This document shows, in pieces, positions 47,016 to 59,334 of a DNA stretch of 64,000 nt. Below the pieces are notes generated by a model. The model saw only the letters and a list, made by a program, of their open reading frames with translations, made no database searches and had not been told where the DNA came from. Source of the stretch: Ophiura sarsii (Eukaryota > Echinodermata > Ophiuroidea > Amphilepidida > Ophiuridae); NCBI GenBank assembly GCA_035610835.1, contig CM069459.1:52069755-52133754 (forward strand), read 5' to 3'. A program made the position numbers and the translations under genes. Each line of letters begins with the position of its first letter. Positions within the stretch are counted from its first letter, which is position 1.

Positions 47016-47483
47016 TACACAGTTCAACAACAAAAAAGTCCCCCTTTAGATTATGCCTGATATTATTAAAATGAGTTACTCCATCGAAACGATGTTTGGC
47101 ACACATAATGTACGTGTTCACAGCAACATTAGAACGAGGCTATAGCTACGCAGGTGTTGTAATGCTTAAATAAGCTCACATTGAATGGAGGAATACCTCA
47201 ACTCAACAGTTGCTAAATGAATACAAGCAGTTCACATGTGCGGTGTTCAAGCAAATACCCTGGTTCCATGCCATCATCCTTCAATACATCATTTTGCAAT
47301 GACGTATTCTTCCATTCAATGTGTGCTCATTCAAGCATTACAACTTCTGCGTAGTTATAGCTCCGTTCTAGTGTTGCTGTGAACACGTACATTATGTGTG
47401 CCAAAAATCGTTTCGATGGAGTAAGTCATTTTAAAAATATCAGGCATAATCTAAAGGGGAACTTATTTTTGTTGAACTGTGTA
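47016..47483. mobile_element. TA-flanked fold-back MITE
   Basis: TACACAGTTCAACAACAAAA and its near complement bound arms of about 180 bp containing CGATGTTTGGCACACATAAT and GCAACATTAGAACGAGGC. The loop is about 100 bp. TA at both ends. Confidence 0.83.
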
Positions 47484-48179
47484 TTTTTAAATTTAGATAT
47501 AACCAATTGACAAGCAAACATTTTTAAGAAACCATAACAATTCCTACACTGCATTGATAAGAGTCAAAAGGCAAACAACTCAAACGTCATGTAACTTTTC
47601 AATTGCCAGAATCATAGTTTAATTGTAACCAGTGAGTTTTGTAACGTATCTTTGAATAAAGATAGTGGCCCGTATTCTCGTACGTATGCATAATTCAGTA
47701 ATGGTGAATTCAGTAATGGTGAACCCGCCAATCCGAGGACCTTTGTCCCTACCAGCCGGCAATGTGAGGAAGAAAAAAAATATGTGAGGACCTTTTTTTG
47801 AAGTCCTCTCTTTTTTCCTGCATAAAAACGTATATAAGTTGGGTCCTTACACCCCCCCCCCCCCCCCCCCCCCACCCACCCCTAAGGGTGTATGGCCATG
47901 TCCTCCATTAGACTTCAATAAACATACCAAACAAATGTCCCTACATGTATGGTTAAAAAAAAATGTCCTCAGATTGACTGTAACTTCTATACTTTTTAAA
48001 CGTGTTTTAATACGGGTCCTCACATATGGGTTGGTACTCGACTATAGATGTAATAGATGTATTGATGAATGTATCAACTCAGCTCTGGAAATATAAAACA
48101 CTAAATACAATCACTAAAAACCAAACATGAATGTAAATGTAAACGAAGGTATTTTTGCCTTTGATAATGACACTGAGAC

Positions 48180-48495
48180 TGATAGCAGAGTTGCTCCAAT
48201 GTAATCCCAGCATGCAGTAGAAAACACTGTGCACTGAGATTATTCAACAACTGATTTGCATTGAAATGTACTGAAATATCATGGTTTTTAGAGGAACTAA
48301 CAATGGAAACTTTTCATATTATGTTATATGAATTGGGATTCTATTTCTCAATACAATGATACCAAACAAGATGAAAAGTCTCCATTATTAGTTCCTTTAA
48401 TGGACCATGATGTCTCTGTACATTTCAATGCAAATTAGTTATCTCAACAGTGGTTTTCTACTGCATGCTTGGATTACATTGAAGCAACCGCTGGA
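48180..48495. mobile_element. Small fold-back repeat
   Basis: GATAGCAGAGTTGCTCCAAT to GGAAACTTTTCAT is mirrored by GATGAAAAGTCTCCATT to ATTGAAGCAACC. Arms are about 130 bp with mismatches. The TTACCCAA-type element starts 5 bp to the right. Confidence 0.65.
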
Positions 48496-48499
48496 CTTA

Positions 48500-49582
48500 T
48501 ACACTGTTAGAACACTGGGTAAAATAGTACGGGGTAAAGTCAGGTTGGGTAAACTTTACCCAGTATTGGTCAAACAAATGCGGGTTGGGCAAAAATCATT
48601 TTACCCAACGGTTGAGTAATATTTTTTTCATCAGTTTTACCTATTAGTTGTGTAATCAGGGGTGTTACGGGGTTGGGTAAAAAAGGATTTTGCCCAACGT
48701 TGGTCTACTACGGTCACGTGGTATCTTGGGCGAGCTGTTATTGGTCACTGCGATCAACCGCATGATTTACAAAAACAAAATGGCCGGTTTGGTGACTGGT
48801 AATCCGGCGCTGGCTGGGGAGGAACTACTGAAGGTTTTTCATGGTAAAATAACATATTTATATTCTAATATTGTGTTGTCTACAAGATTTTCAGGTAGAG
48901 CATTAAATACGCTAGAGGACAGTCTTAGCTTTTAGCAAAAATGAGATAAGCTTATTCATTGAATTCCGTCCGACCGTTAAGTTGTACGCACGCAGTGTTG
49001 GCCTACGCTATGCCAACCATTGTGTATTATCATGCAGTAATACTATATACTGCAACCAATATGGATGTAGGGCTATCACTGTTCTCTAAGTCTAACAAAT
49101 TTAACGCTTTAACCTGATAATGGTGCAGGCAACGCAGTCTTTTGAAAATAAATAGTCTATTTTACTAGTCTATTTTACCCAACAAAAGGATAGAATTTAC
49201 CCAACCATGTAGTAAAATAATTGCCCAATAGCATTGGGTAAAATTATATTACCCAACAAAATGGTAAAAAAATTGCCCAATATCACTGGGTAAAATTATA
49301 TTAAAATCATATTACCCAATAAATGGTAAAATAATTACCCAATATCATCGGGTAAAATTATATTACCCAACAAAATGGTAAAATAATTACCCAATATCAT
49401 TGGGTAAAATGTAATTACCCAACATAATGGTAATTTGTTTACTCTAATTCTGGGTAACTGTTACCCAACCGGGGTTGGGTAACACGTTTACCCAGAAAAA
49501 GGGTTGTTGATATAGCACCCAGCGGTTGGGTAAAACTTTACCCAAGTTGGGTAAAGTTTTACCCAACCGTTCTAACAGTGTA
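48500..49582. mobile_element. 1.08-kb TIR element with TTACCCAA subterminal arrays and an exon-like interior
   Basis: TACACTGTTAGAAC and its complement flank many copies of GGGTAAA/TTACCCAA, about 20 in the right arm (49150-49570). The centre has an ATG in good context (48780, MAGLVTGNPALAGEELLKVF) followed by H and a GTAAAA donor-like site at 48843. Confidence 0.78.
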
Positions 49583-49584
49583 GG

Positions 49585-49912
49585 GCCGTATTCTCGTACG
49601 TTTTAAGCTTGGTTTTAAGCTAACCACGCTTTTAACTTTTACTTGAAACACATCGTTTAATTAAACGCAATTCTCGAAAATTAGTTGATCTTATATCACT
49701 GAAAAGTGCATTTGAGGAATTCGGTCGATATCTATATTGTAACCCATTTGGGCCACAATAGATTGAATACCTGCATAAATTAAACGCACGACCACTCTGG
49801 GGAGAAGATTCGCAGAGTTTTATAAAATCAGGTTTTGTTAAACACATCGTTTAAAAGAATCGAGTTTAGTTAATCACGGTTTAGCTATAAACCGCGTTTA
49901 CGAGAATACGGC
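49585..49912. mobile_element. MITE with GCCGTATTCTCGTA ends
   Basis: GCCGTATTCTCGTA and TACGAGAATACGGC are inverted. TTTTAAGCTTGGTTTTAAGC on the left mirrors TTTAGCTATAAACCGCG loosely. A related end (CCCGTATTCTCGTACG) is at 47669. Confidence 0.7.
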
Positions 49913-49990
49913 ACAATGTGAATATGTTGCTTATTGAGTTCGTATCTGGTCACATTTCTTAAGTTGGGACCCTAAAAAGGGTGGATTTGT

Positions 49991-50714
49991 CACATTTTTT
50001 CGCTTATTTGTCATTCAAATGCTTATATTTTTCAAACCATATATCACAACTGAGTATATTTAGTCTCATTTGGAAGATAATGTATTGCTCTAATAGTATC
50101 TATAAGGGGTCGTCCAAAATTATCGCCATTTTCACTTACGTACAGAGCGTACGTATCTTTTTACCCCCTCCCCCCTCGAGTTACGTACGCAATAAATGGC
50201 GAAATTTTATTTTATTTTGTACTTAAAAAAAAAAATCCCGCCTCTCAAGATCGCCATTTAAGTTACGTACGGTTGGGGTATATTTCGACCGCCTCCCCCC
50301 CTCTTACGTACGCTTTGTACGTAACTGAAAATGGCGAAAATTATGGACGACCCCTAAGAAAAATGTATAAATCAAGTTGAGATTATTACTATATCTTGTT
50401 AATTACAATTAGTCAGGGTGGAGGTGGGTAAGGAGGGGTGAGGATGCATGCTATGTATTTCCAATGGGATGGGCAACATTTGTTCGCTTATTTGACATTC
50501 AAATGCTTATATTTTTAAAACCATACATCACAATTGAGTATATTTAGTCTCATTTGTAAGATAATCTATTGCTTTAATAGCATCTATAAGAAAAATGTAT
50601 AAATCAAGTTGAGATTAATTACTATAACTCGTTAAATTACAATTAGTCAGGGTGGAGGTGGGTAAGGAGGGGTGAGGATGCATGCTATGTATTTCCAATG
50701 GGATGGGCAAATTT
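49991..50714. repeat. 232-bp tandem duplication, one copy interrupted
   Basis: CGCTTATTTGTCATTCAAAT at 50001 recurs at 50485, and GGGTGGAGGTGGGTAAGGAG occurs in both units. Removing the 252 bp of inserted MITE plus target duplication gives a period of 232 bp. Confidence 0.9.
50106..50354. mobile_element. PIF/Harbinger-type MITE with TAA target duplication
   Basis: 249 bp with ends GGGGTCGTCCAAAATTAT and ATAATTTTGGGGTCGTCC-type inverted match (right end reads GGACGACCCC). TAA flanks both sides. The uninterrupted second copy of the surrounding repeat reads CTATAAGAAAA, showing the empty site directly. Confidence 0.92.
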
Positions 50715-51793
50715 CATTGAATTATTATTGTGTGTGATTAGTATCATTATTGTAATTACCAAACCTTAATTAGTGTTAATTACTTCTCCAATTAATTAAT
50801 ATTACTACAACAAATACCATCTGAAAATGTATCAACGGCAGATTATTACCCCTTTCAAATAGTAACTGGGGGGGGGGGGGGGCAGTATCTCTGCAGTGTT
50901 TTAATGAAGTTGGACCTTATGTTGCATGTTCCTGAATATTTTAGATAATCTTTGCTAATTATATTGATACTAATTACCTAGGAAGTGCTTATTTTATCCA
51001 CCAAATCCGCACAATAATATCACTTTTTAATGTTTAGGATTAACATGTTCATCGCTGTCACCCTACTAGTGACTAGTATATCATTTTCAAATTGCTCAAT
51101 ATCCAATGTGATTTCTATAGATCAACAGTTTTAACTATGTATGTTAGCAAGATGTCAGTGCAATTAATGCCAGGCATAACATTGTAATTAATTCATAATA
51201 CAGAAATGAGGTTGCAAGTAATCAGCCGAATTTGTTTTCTTCATTTTTGGACACCCTATATAATAACATTTGAATGAATTGTACCTTTCGACCAGAAAGG
51301 TATGTTCATAAACTTCATTTAAGTGTTTCTTTTGAACAAACAACATTTATATACATTTTTTGTCATACTGTCCACACAGAATATATAGTTTTTATGTGAA
51401 AATTGACACATTTTGATCACCATGTATTTTCGTTTGACAATTAATTAACCCATACAAATAATATATGACCGGAAGGGCCTTGCCTTTGGCTTCTTTAATC
51501 TGGGGTTTAATATTTATTTCAATGCACTATGTTTAAATTAGGAAGCATACAGTAAATTACATTTCATAGTAATATTTCTTTTGTTACACCCCATATATTT
51601 CCTAAGTCACCCTGTATACTGAAACAAACACTAGATATTCACAATCCTAGATATCTCAGCTTTCTAACAATGTATAATTTTGCACACTTTGGATTTATAC
51701 TTTTTGAGTTATTAGGCTTAGAGCATTATCACATGTAATTTTTGTCAAATGTATGCATGTGACGCAAGGGTCCCAACTTAATAAATGTGACCA

Positions 51794-52045
51794 TCTGTCT
51801 TTTATGCATGAAAAGAAACCGTCGAATGCTGTGTGTAATACATGAATGCCGTTTCAATTAGCAAGAGTGTTTTCCTTTATAATGTCTCGCAAAACTGTAC
51901 AATGGTAATTACCTCTAAAAACAATGTGTCTGAAATTTACACAAGCCATATTTAACAAGTTTGCTAATGTAATGATTTAACTCAAAATTATTTCAAAATT
52001 GATTTTTTTTTTGTCGTAGCCATATTTCCGCTCAAAGCAACGTAT
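51794..52045. other. Short non-coding spacer
   Basis: No gene or repeat recognised. Confidence 0.4.
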
Positions 52046-52369
52046 TGAAGGGACATAATTCAAGATGAACATTGACAATTGCCATTATTGTTGTTTCTAC
52101 TAAAGAAAAACCCAGCAAAACTTGATTAAAACAATGTTTTAAATATGTTGGAATACCACCTTTAACCATGCAAAAATGCTGGATGCGGCTCTACCAGCAT
52201 TTTTGAATCGACGTTTTGTTGTACAAAGAGGGCTGATTTTTCTTAATCCTTATAGGTGTAAGTTCATACATTTAATACAATTGTAAAAATAAACAAATCC
52301 CAGTTTTTATCATATATTTTTTGTAATTGAGGGCGCTGCCTCCACCACATCTCTTAATGCCCCTTTAAT
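52046..52369 (+). mobile_element. MITE family B, copy 3
   Basis: GAAGGGACATAATTCAAGAT to ACATCTCTTAATGCCCCTTT, collinear with family B at 14212 (GTTGTTTCTACTAAA, GATTAAAACAATG, GAGGGCGCTGCCTCC). The centre has the GGCTGATTTTTCTTAATCC word shared with 40362-40671. Confidence 0.78.
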
Positions 52370-53209
52370 ATTGAAGTCTGGTAGTGGTATACATTTTAAA
52401 ATCTTACATTGTACTGTTACTGTCCATACGAACCATGAAAATTATTAATACGCTAGCCGAATTATGATTTCATGATCATATATATCTGATATCATGCTTT
52501 GTATCTCAAAATATATTCAAGTAGTTTGTTTGCTTTACAAACTATTACATATTTTGGATAAGTAGAATGTCCACAGAAGTCTTGTGAAAAAAAGGTTTGT
52601 GGATGATTTAGCAAAGTTTATCTGATTTCTATGATTCGATTTTTAAAACTTTTTTTTTCAAAGTCAATTCACAGCCGTATGGAAATAGTTGTACTTCAAA
52701 TTTCAACATAACGGTTGATATAATAGTTAATTTATCGAAAAGACAAAAGTATGAGTGATTAGATACACCCTGCTGTATTCTCCCTGAGTAAGTGTTATGC
52801 CTGTCCACGTACGGATTGTGTACACAGGCAGATTGGTATCCCTCTGGAGCCGGCGGTATTAGATACGGTTCGATTCTTTTCCCATTAATTTTAATTAGAC
52901 AAACCGTATCATTGCATATTGGCTGGTACCAAAGAATAGAGATGCAAGTGAATCAACACGTGACCTATCTATAATAATAATCATAATTATCAGATTATAG
53001 ACTAGAGCTATACATCAGTACATCAAAATACCGGGCAAAATACGTACATTTGAAAAGGAATGCAATTTGCTCTGCCGTTAATATGTTAATCACCAATAAT
53101 TAAATGAAAGGTTTTGGGGTGGGCCAAGGTAAAAAAATCGGAGCGTGACCACTACATGTACGACGTATATAGCGCTTTCCGCTTTCCCTTGTATAAAGTA
53201 CAGGATGTA
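52370..53209. other. Non-coding stretch
   Basis: AT-rich. The + frame 52792-52974 is unsupported. Nothing recognised. Confidence 0.4.
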
Positions 53210-53938
53210 TACAGGGTGTCCCAAAAAAATGTGAACACTCCGGGCACATAAGATATCTTAAAAGGACAGGAACACACGGGTCTTATCTTGATTTATTAAG
53301 AAAGCTGAGTAAATAAGCTTTCATTTGCATTTTATTGCGTTCCAATTGGATATTTAGAACGGGAGATATGCTTCAGCAAACATGAGGAAGCAAAATCGGC
53401 TTGGTCCAATCCTCTTAGTATGAAAGTAAAGCTTTTAAAATGCACGAAGCAAGAAGCAACATGATTAAGTCACACACACACATCAGTTAATCTCTCCTTG
53501 CTTTACTGACAGCTACCCATTGCACATGGAAAAAGAGTATAGAACTTGAACTCGTGACAAAATACCTTAATATAATTTATGTGGAATATATTTATTTATG
53601 TCTTTTAAGCTTGAAAAGAGTCGAAAGAATGCGTTGAAAAGAACAAAGAAGAGATTAACTGATGATGTGTGTGTGTGACTTAATCATGTTGCTTCTTGCT
53701 TCATGCATTTTAAAAGTTTTACTTTCATACTGAGAGGATTGGACCAAGCCGATTTTGCTTCCTCATGTTTGCTGAAGCATATCTCCCGTTCTAAATAACC
53801 AATTGGAACGCAATGAAATGCAAATGAAAGCTTATTTACTCAGCTTTCATAATACATCAAGATTAGACCCGTGTGTTCCTGTCCTTTTAAGATATCTTAT
53901 GTGCCCGGAGTGTTAACATTTTTTTGGGACACCCTGTA
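53210..53938. mobile_element. Large mariner-type fold-back MITE
   Basis: TACAGGGTGTCCCAAAAAAA and its complement end two arms of nearly 290 bp that are about 95 percent identical. Inner ends are GATTAACTGATG-like words. TA at both ends. The loop is about 150 bp. Confidence 0.9.
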
Positions 53939-54461
53939 TAATATGTCATACCAAATCAATTGTGTACCAAAAGTATAGGCGACCCATTTCCACAAAACTA
54001 AGGTGTCTGGTGAATGCAATGTGTGTCAACAATGGTCAATGATGCGGTTGTACTAGAGTTCGATTTAGTCGCAATTTTGAAACTGCAAGGAGTCCGTATG
54101 AGTTCGCCACTTTTATTCCCGGGCTATTATTTTCGTTGCGTGAAGTTCGCCTGCGTAAATTTAGATGTTCCCGCATGCAGCCAAGCAAACAAAAGCTTGC
54201 CTGCGATTTTGCAAAATTCCCTAATTTTGGTCTCCTATTTTGGTCTCCAATTTTGGTCTCCAATTTGTCTAGACATATGCACGCAATCATGGCTTCATAG
54301 CATAGGTTCAAGTTTACATCAATGAATTAATTAATTATCAGTGTTCCTTTTTCTTATTTCTAAAAGAGCTCGACAAATGCATTTTGTGAAGAAAAAAATT
54401 AGTTCGCGCAATGTAATTGTGGAAAGACCTTTACATTCTTCTTTGCCTGCCGATGTGAGTG
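53939..54461. other. Non-coding stretch with a short triplication
   Basis: Three copies of ATTTTGGTCTCC at 54223-54260. Overlapping frames on both strands (54014-54325) have no support. Confidence 0.5.
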
Positions 54462-54780
54462 CACACACAGAAATTTTGCGCACGTTAAGTAAAATAACGT
54501 AATGTAAAGTAAAATTATGCAAAAAGTACACAATGCGAGGTATTCCTTATTACTAAACCATTTTGTAACTTTTAAAATCACATTTTTGAAATGTATCGGA
54601 GATAATTACAGGGGTTTGTAGATATTTTATCGAAATTAAGTAAAATAAAAGTCTAAAATACAATTTAATCGGTAAAAGGTGATTTCGCCCAACGTGTTAA
54701 GTAAGAATTATCGATATGATTGGTGAAAGTCGTAATCTTTCCCTAATCGCCGGGTAAAATCTCCTCGTGTAATTATACAA

Positions 54781-54848
54781 GATGGCGAGCGTTAGAGAAA
54801 CACTCAGCCGGTGGGGAGTTCCTCCGGAATACATTGACAAATTTGAAG
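54781..54848 (+). CDS. Exon-like start (SAM-like N-terminus) inside a TIR element
   Basis: AAGATGGCG is a good initiation context. The frame MASVRETLSRWGVPPEYIDK continues FE and reaches AAG|GTAAGG, a strong donor. The Trp...Pro-Glu-Tyr-Ile...Phe-Glu spacing resembles the first helix of SAM domains. No next exon was found. It could be the first exon of the element's lost protein, or a captured host exon. Confidence 0.35.
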
Positions 54849-55125
54849 GTAAGGAAGTAGTATTCTTTCCACTTTTGGTAATGCCTTTATGTCCTTGTTT
54901 TCATGATGTTATTGAAGTCATCTGAAAATCATATGTTTTGAGAGATTCACAGAAAAAAGTGAAACTTGTGTTGGCACCGAGCGTCGTAATCGAGGTTGTA
55001 CTACACCGTGCATGCGTTGCGTTTGCATGCATCATTTCATAGCGGCTTATTTGTACATGTGGCCATGTGAAACGTGATTAGGGCGTATGTAGTATGTACA
55101 TAGGTCAAAATGCAACGATGCAAGG

Positions 55126-55345
<220 letters not shown>

Positions 55346-55640
55346 ATGTTTTTAATATTTTTTTTAATGATTTTCAGATGACTGACAAAATGAAAACAAG
55401 GACATAAAGGCATTACCAAAAGTGGAAAGATATACTACTTCCTTACCTTCAAAAACTCCCTTGAAATTACCTAAAACTTACATCCAAATTCAGTAAAAAA
55501 TACCCAGTAATTGTGTAAACAATTGCCTAAAAAATACATCCAAATTCAGTCAAAAATACCCGGTGATTGTGTAAACAATTATCTTAAACTTACATGCAAA
55601 TTCAGTAAAAAATACCCAGTCATTGTGTAAACAATCACCA

Positions 55641-55918
55641 TAACCCTAACACTACCATATACCCCAAAATACCACGACTGGGCACGTTGGTACCACCCGG
55701 CGTGGAAGTTTTTTGATGAAAAAATGGACCCAATACATACAGTCTGGGCAATACACTGCCCATAACTGTGCTTGACAGCCGTGGTGAAGTGTGGAATCCC
55801 TCGCCTCTGGTGCGAGAGGTCCCTGGATCAAATCCCGGGGGATCGGGGGGATATTTTGGTCGATTTTCCGCGTTGAAGAAAAAATTCTGAACAAAGTGGG
55901 GGGTAGAGTTAGGGTTAA
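55641..55918 (+). mobile_element. tRNA-derived SINE, copy 1
   Basis: The tRNA-like part at about 55770-55850 has an anticodon stem CTCGC/GCGAG with loop CTCTGGT (anticodon CTG, Gln-like) and B box GGATCAAATCC. The ends are TAACCCTAAC and GTTAGGGTTA. Confidence 0.65.
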
Positions 55919-55978
55919 CAAGCAATTTTTTGATTTTTTCTTTTCTTTTTCTTCAAACATTTTCTAAGTTTTGTTACT

Positions 55979-56270
55979 ATAACCGTAACACTACCATATA
56001 CCTCAAAATACCACGACTGGGCACGTTGGTACCACCCGGCGTGGAAGTCTTTTGATGAAAAAATGGACCCAATACATACAGTCTGGGCAATACACTGCCC
56101 AATACACTGCCCAGAACTGTGCTTGACAGCCGTGGTGAAGTGTGGAATCCCTCGCCTCTGGTGCGAGAGGTCCCTGGATCAAATCCCGGGGGGATCGGGG
56201 GGATATTTTGGTCGATTTTCCGCGTTGAAGAAAAAAATCTGAAAAAAGTGGGGGGTAGAGTTAGGGTTAA
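55979..56270 (+). mobile_element. tRNA-derived SINE, copy 2
   Basis: Nearly identical to 55641-55918 and in the same orientation. It differs mainly by a duplicated AATACACTGCCC segment near 56089-56112. The two copies are about 60 bp apart. Confidence 0.68.
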
Positions 56271-56869
56271 ACCTACATTCAAATTCAGTAAAAAATACCT
56301 AGTCATTTTGTAAATATTTACTAAAAAATTAAGCAACATTTCCCATAAATGTTGTGGGTTTTTTACATAACATGTGGTAAAATATTACAAAGCATTTACG
56401 TAAAAAAATGCGTAACTAGTTAAGTAAAATTTATACCTAGCCACTGTGCAAAATAAATACCTAGCAAAATTGCATTTTATACATAATAGGTTGTTTTTTT
56501 ACCAAACAGAGTTTATGTAAAATGTTACCAAATTGTTTTGGTGTTCTATACGTGCTTCAAAATTATGTAAAAATGTTTACATAACTTAGGTAAACATTTC
56601 TGTGTGTGTGGAAGAAAATGTGTGTATCACGAAAAACCATTGTAAAATAAAATCACGACTGAATTTGACAATTTGTAGGGGTATTGTTTTTTCATTGTGA
56701 CAAATCCACGTTCATTGATATACGATAATAAAATATTGATAGGATTTGTACTAGAAGTCACTCAAAATACAGTATACGTTTGAAATATTGATCATTATTC
56801 AATCCATGTGTAGCACATGTGTTCAATTGCAACGAATGCAGTTCATTTGTAGCTTTACAGGTAAGAGGT

Positions 56870-57115
56870 TTTTTTGCAAAAGGGCTTACAGACAGCCCCA
56901 CATGTTACTCATTTTGCATTTGCAAGTCCATGGAATTATTCAAATTATTGCATGGCTGTGTTCATTACTGTTTCTATGACTTGGATTAGTGCAGCCGTGC
57001 ACGCCAATTGAGGCACCAACCAATACAAGCCACATTCCACATAATGAATAGCCATCCATTCAATAATGCAAAAATGAGTAACATGCAGAAGTGGTTATAA
57101 GCCCTTTCGCAAAAC
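56870..57115. mobile_element. Small fold-back repeat
   Basis: TTTTTGCAAAAGGGCTTACA with CATGTTACTCATTTTGCATT mirrors AATGCAAAAATGAGTAACAT with TAAGCCCTTTCGCAAAA. The loop is about 140 bp. Confidence 0.7.
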
Positions 57116-57419
57116 AGCTTCAATGTGTTTAAGGTGACTCACACAATTTTTAATATTAGGCCAATATCATTTATAAAATGTACCTTTATGAATATTCTTT
57201 GGTCAGCAATTTATGTGGCTGACTTGTGTTATTATATCGAGTAAAGTATTAATTTGGATTTATATCACTTTTAATAATATAATATTATGTGCAAATCGTC
57301 TATGGCAACACCACCGTGAATTATATTGAATTTTCCGTAGGCAATGGATAGATGAGATATTTTGAACGTAAATATTCAGCAAAATGATGTTATGTAGGCC
57401 TAAGGCCCAACCACAATGG

Positions 57420-57954
57420 TTGTGTTGCCCTCATCCGGCCGGGTCAAAATTTCGAAAAATATGGGCCGGGGTTGTTTTTGGGTTTTTTTTAGATTTTTTT
57501 TTTATTTTTTTTATTTAGATTTTTTATATTTCTACACTATTTCTACCTATCTTCCGATTGATAAATGTGTGTATAAAAGCCAACGAAACCCAGAAAACCA
57601 AACATCAAGCTTGGGGTTGTACTCCACGCACGAGAAAGAAAATGCAACTAGTTTATTGTATTTATTTAGTCTCATAATTCTCTCCATCGTTGTCTTTATT
57701 CTGTATACAATATGATATGTGGATATTCCATACTTTGAAAAAGGTGAATATTTTTTCATTCATGGATGTGTACTTCAAGAAAATATTCACCATTGGGTAG
57801 AAAATACAGCCGGTATGCGTTTTTCTTAATATCTTCACACATGTTGACTGAAATAATAGGTATAAAATAGTTGATTTGGTATACTAAAAAAAAAAGGGGG
57901 AACAAAATCCGGCCGGTCTACCTTCCCGATTTTAGGCTTGTGAGGGCAACACAA
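57420..57954. mobile_element. TIR element with TTGTGTTGCCCTCA ends
   Basis: TTGTGTTGCCCTCA then CCGGCCGG at the left; CCGGCCGG then TGAGGGCAACACAA at the right. An inner hairpin has GGTGAATATTTTT/AAAATATTCACC at 57743-57793. No coding capacity. Confidence 0.75.
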
Positions 57955-58395
57955 ACTTCTTCTTTTTGGCAAACTTCTTCTTTTTGGGGGCCTTATCACG
58001 GGTTGAGATAAAACATTTCTTTTAAAATATGACACTACAAAAAATCTCACATCTAGTTCTTTTTAATGATTAATATAAGATCCAATAAACTTATTTGGTT
58101 TATTTTAAGTCGTGAGTAATAGGGGGCCACACTTTAAGTACAGTGTCTATGGGAGCCGCCGCTGCCCGCTCTACTATAGGCGAAAATCAAGAAACGCAAT
58201 TATCTCGGCGCCCACGGATCCTGAGCAGATCTACTATGTAATATTGTGTGCTACAGCTATAATACTACTATACGGGTCAGTGCGAAGGTCATTAAAAGTT
58301 GATAGGATATAGTTGGCTTGTTTTGAATTTATTTCTTTTCTTACTCTTTTATCACATAGCATATTGTTGTTGTGATTATAATTATAGTATCAAAC
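57955..58395. other. Non-coding stretch
   Basis: AACTTCTTCTTTTTGG is repeated twice at 57953-57986. No gene seen. Confidence 0.4.
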
Positions 58396-59334
58396 TACAG
58401 TCCTATAAGTAACTGACAAGGTAGTAATAGTAAATATACTCTTAAAGGTAGATGACCCGATCACATTTTCGTAACACAGAATTATTTCAAACATACGGAG
58501 ATTTTCATATCATATGAAAGCTCGTATTTTTCTCATCATCATACTGAAATTTGACGGCCTAAATCGGTATAATTACGGAGAAATCTATGAAATAACGTCG
58601 AATTACCGCGAATGGTGGTAACCACCGATATAGTTTGTGTACTACTCAATGGGTACAGTTCACAACATCTTGTGCGTCTAAAATAAGAACCATTAGAGCT
58701 ATGCAACTCAAACTTTGGAACACGACTTTTTTTAAGGATGACCTTTCATGTAGAATACAAAACTTCAAGTTGAAAATCGGAACATCTACCTTTAACTCCA
58801 AAATTATAGCTCCTTCATAAAAATATTCTACAACCAAGTTGTAAAGAAATTCCTCGTCATTTACATGATACATTATTCATTAAGATCGGTTGATAAATAA
58901 GGACGCTACATTGAAATTGATAGAACAAAGTGCAGTTTACATGTTTTAACACACTTGGGTTTTGAACACGCAGGCCAGTGTGACGGGGGGGGGGGGGGGG
59001 GGGGGGGGGTGTATGGGTCGAATTGATCAATTGAAGCATCTCCAATCCCCATCTTACTATCAACCGGTGAGTTTGTCGCTATCAGTTAATCAATAATATG
59101 CCTGTTGCTATTCTGAGGCTGCGTGTAGACGAACGAAATGTTAAAATGAAAAACGGACTTTGTTTTGGTTTAGGGCACATAACTGAGTAAATAGTCATTC
59201 AATCTTCACGTGAATCTCAAATTAAAGACAAGACATTTCCTTATCTCTTTATATGTTGATATTTTTTCGTAGGAGTTTTGGAGTTGAGAGCATAATATTT
59301 ATTATCTGGTCAGTTACTTATTTTGAGAACTGTA
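58396..59334. mobile_element. Fold-back MITE family D, copy 3
   Basis: TACAGTCCTATAAGTAACTG and CAGTTACTTATTTTGAGAAC are the inverted ends. Shares CTCCAAAATTATAGCTC and TTGTAAAGAAATTCC with copy 2 and its loop in inverted orientation. A G run of about 24 bases is at 58986-59009. The left half has an extra non-D segment (58450-58640). Confidence 0.65.

Larger units (their letters stand above)
49947..51793. mobile_element. 1.85-kb TIR element
   Basis: TGGTCACATTTCTTAAGTTG with GGACCCT at the left is matched by AGGGTCCCAACTTAATAAAT with GTGACCA at the right. No transposase frame in the interior, which includes a 232-bp tandem duplication and a Harbinger-type MITE. Confidence 0.72.
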
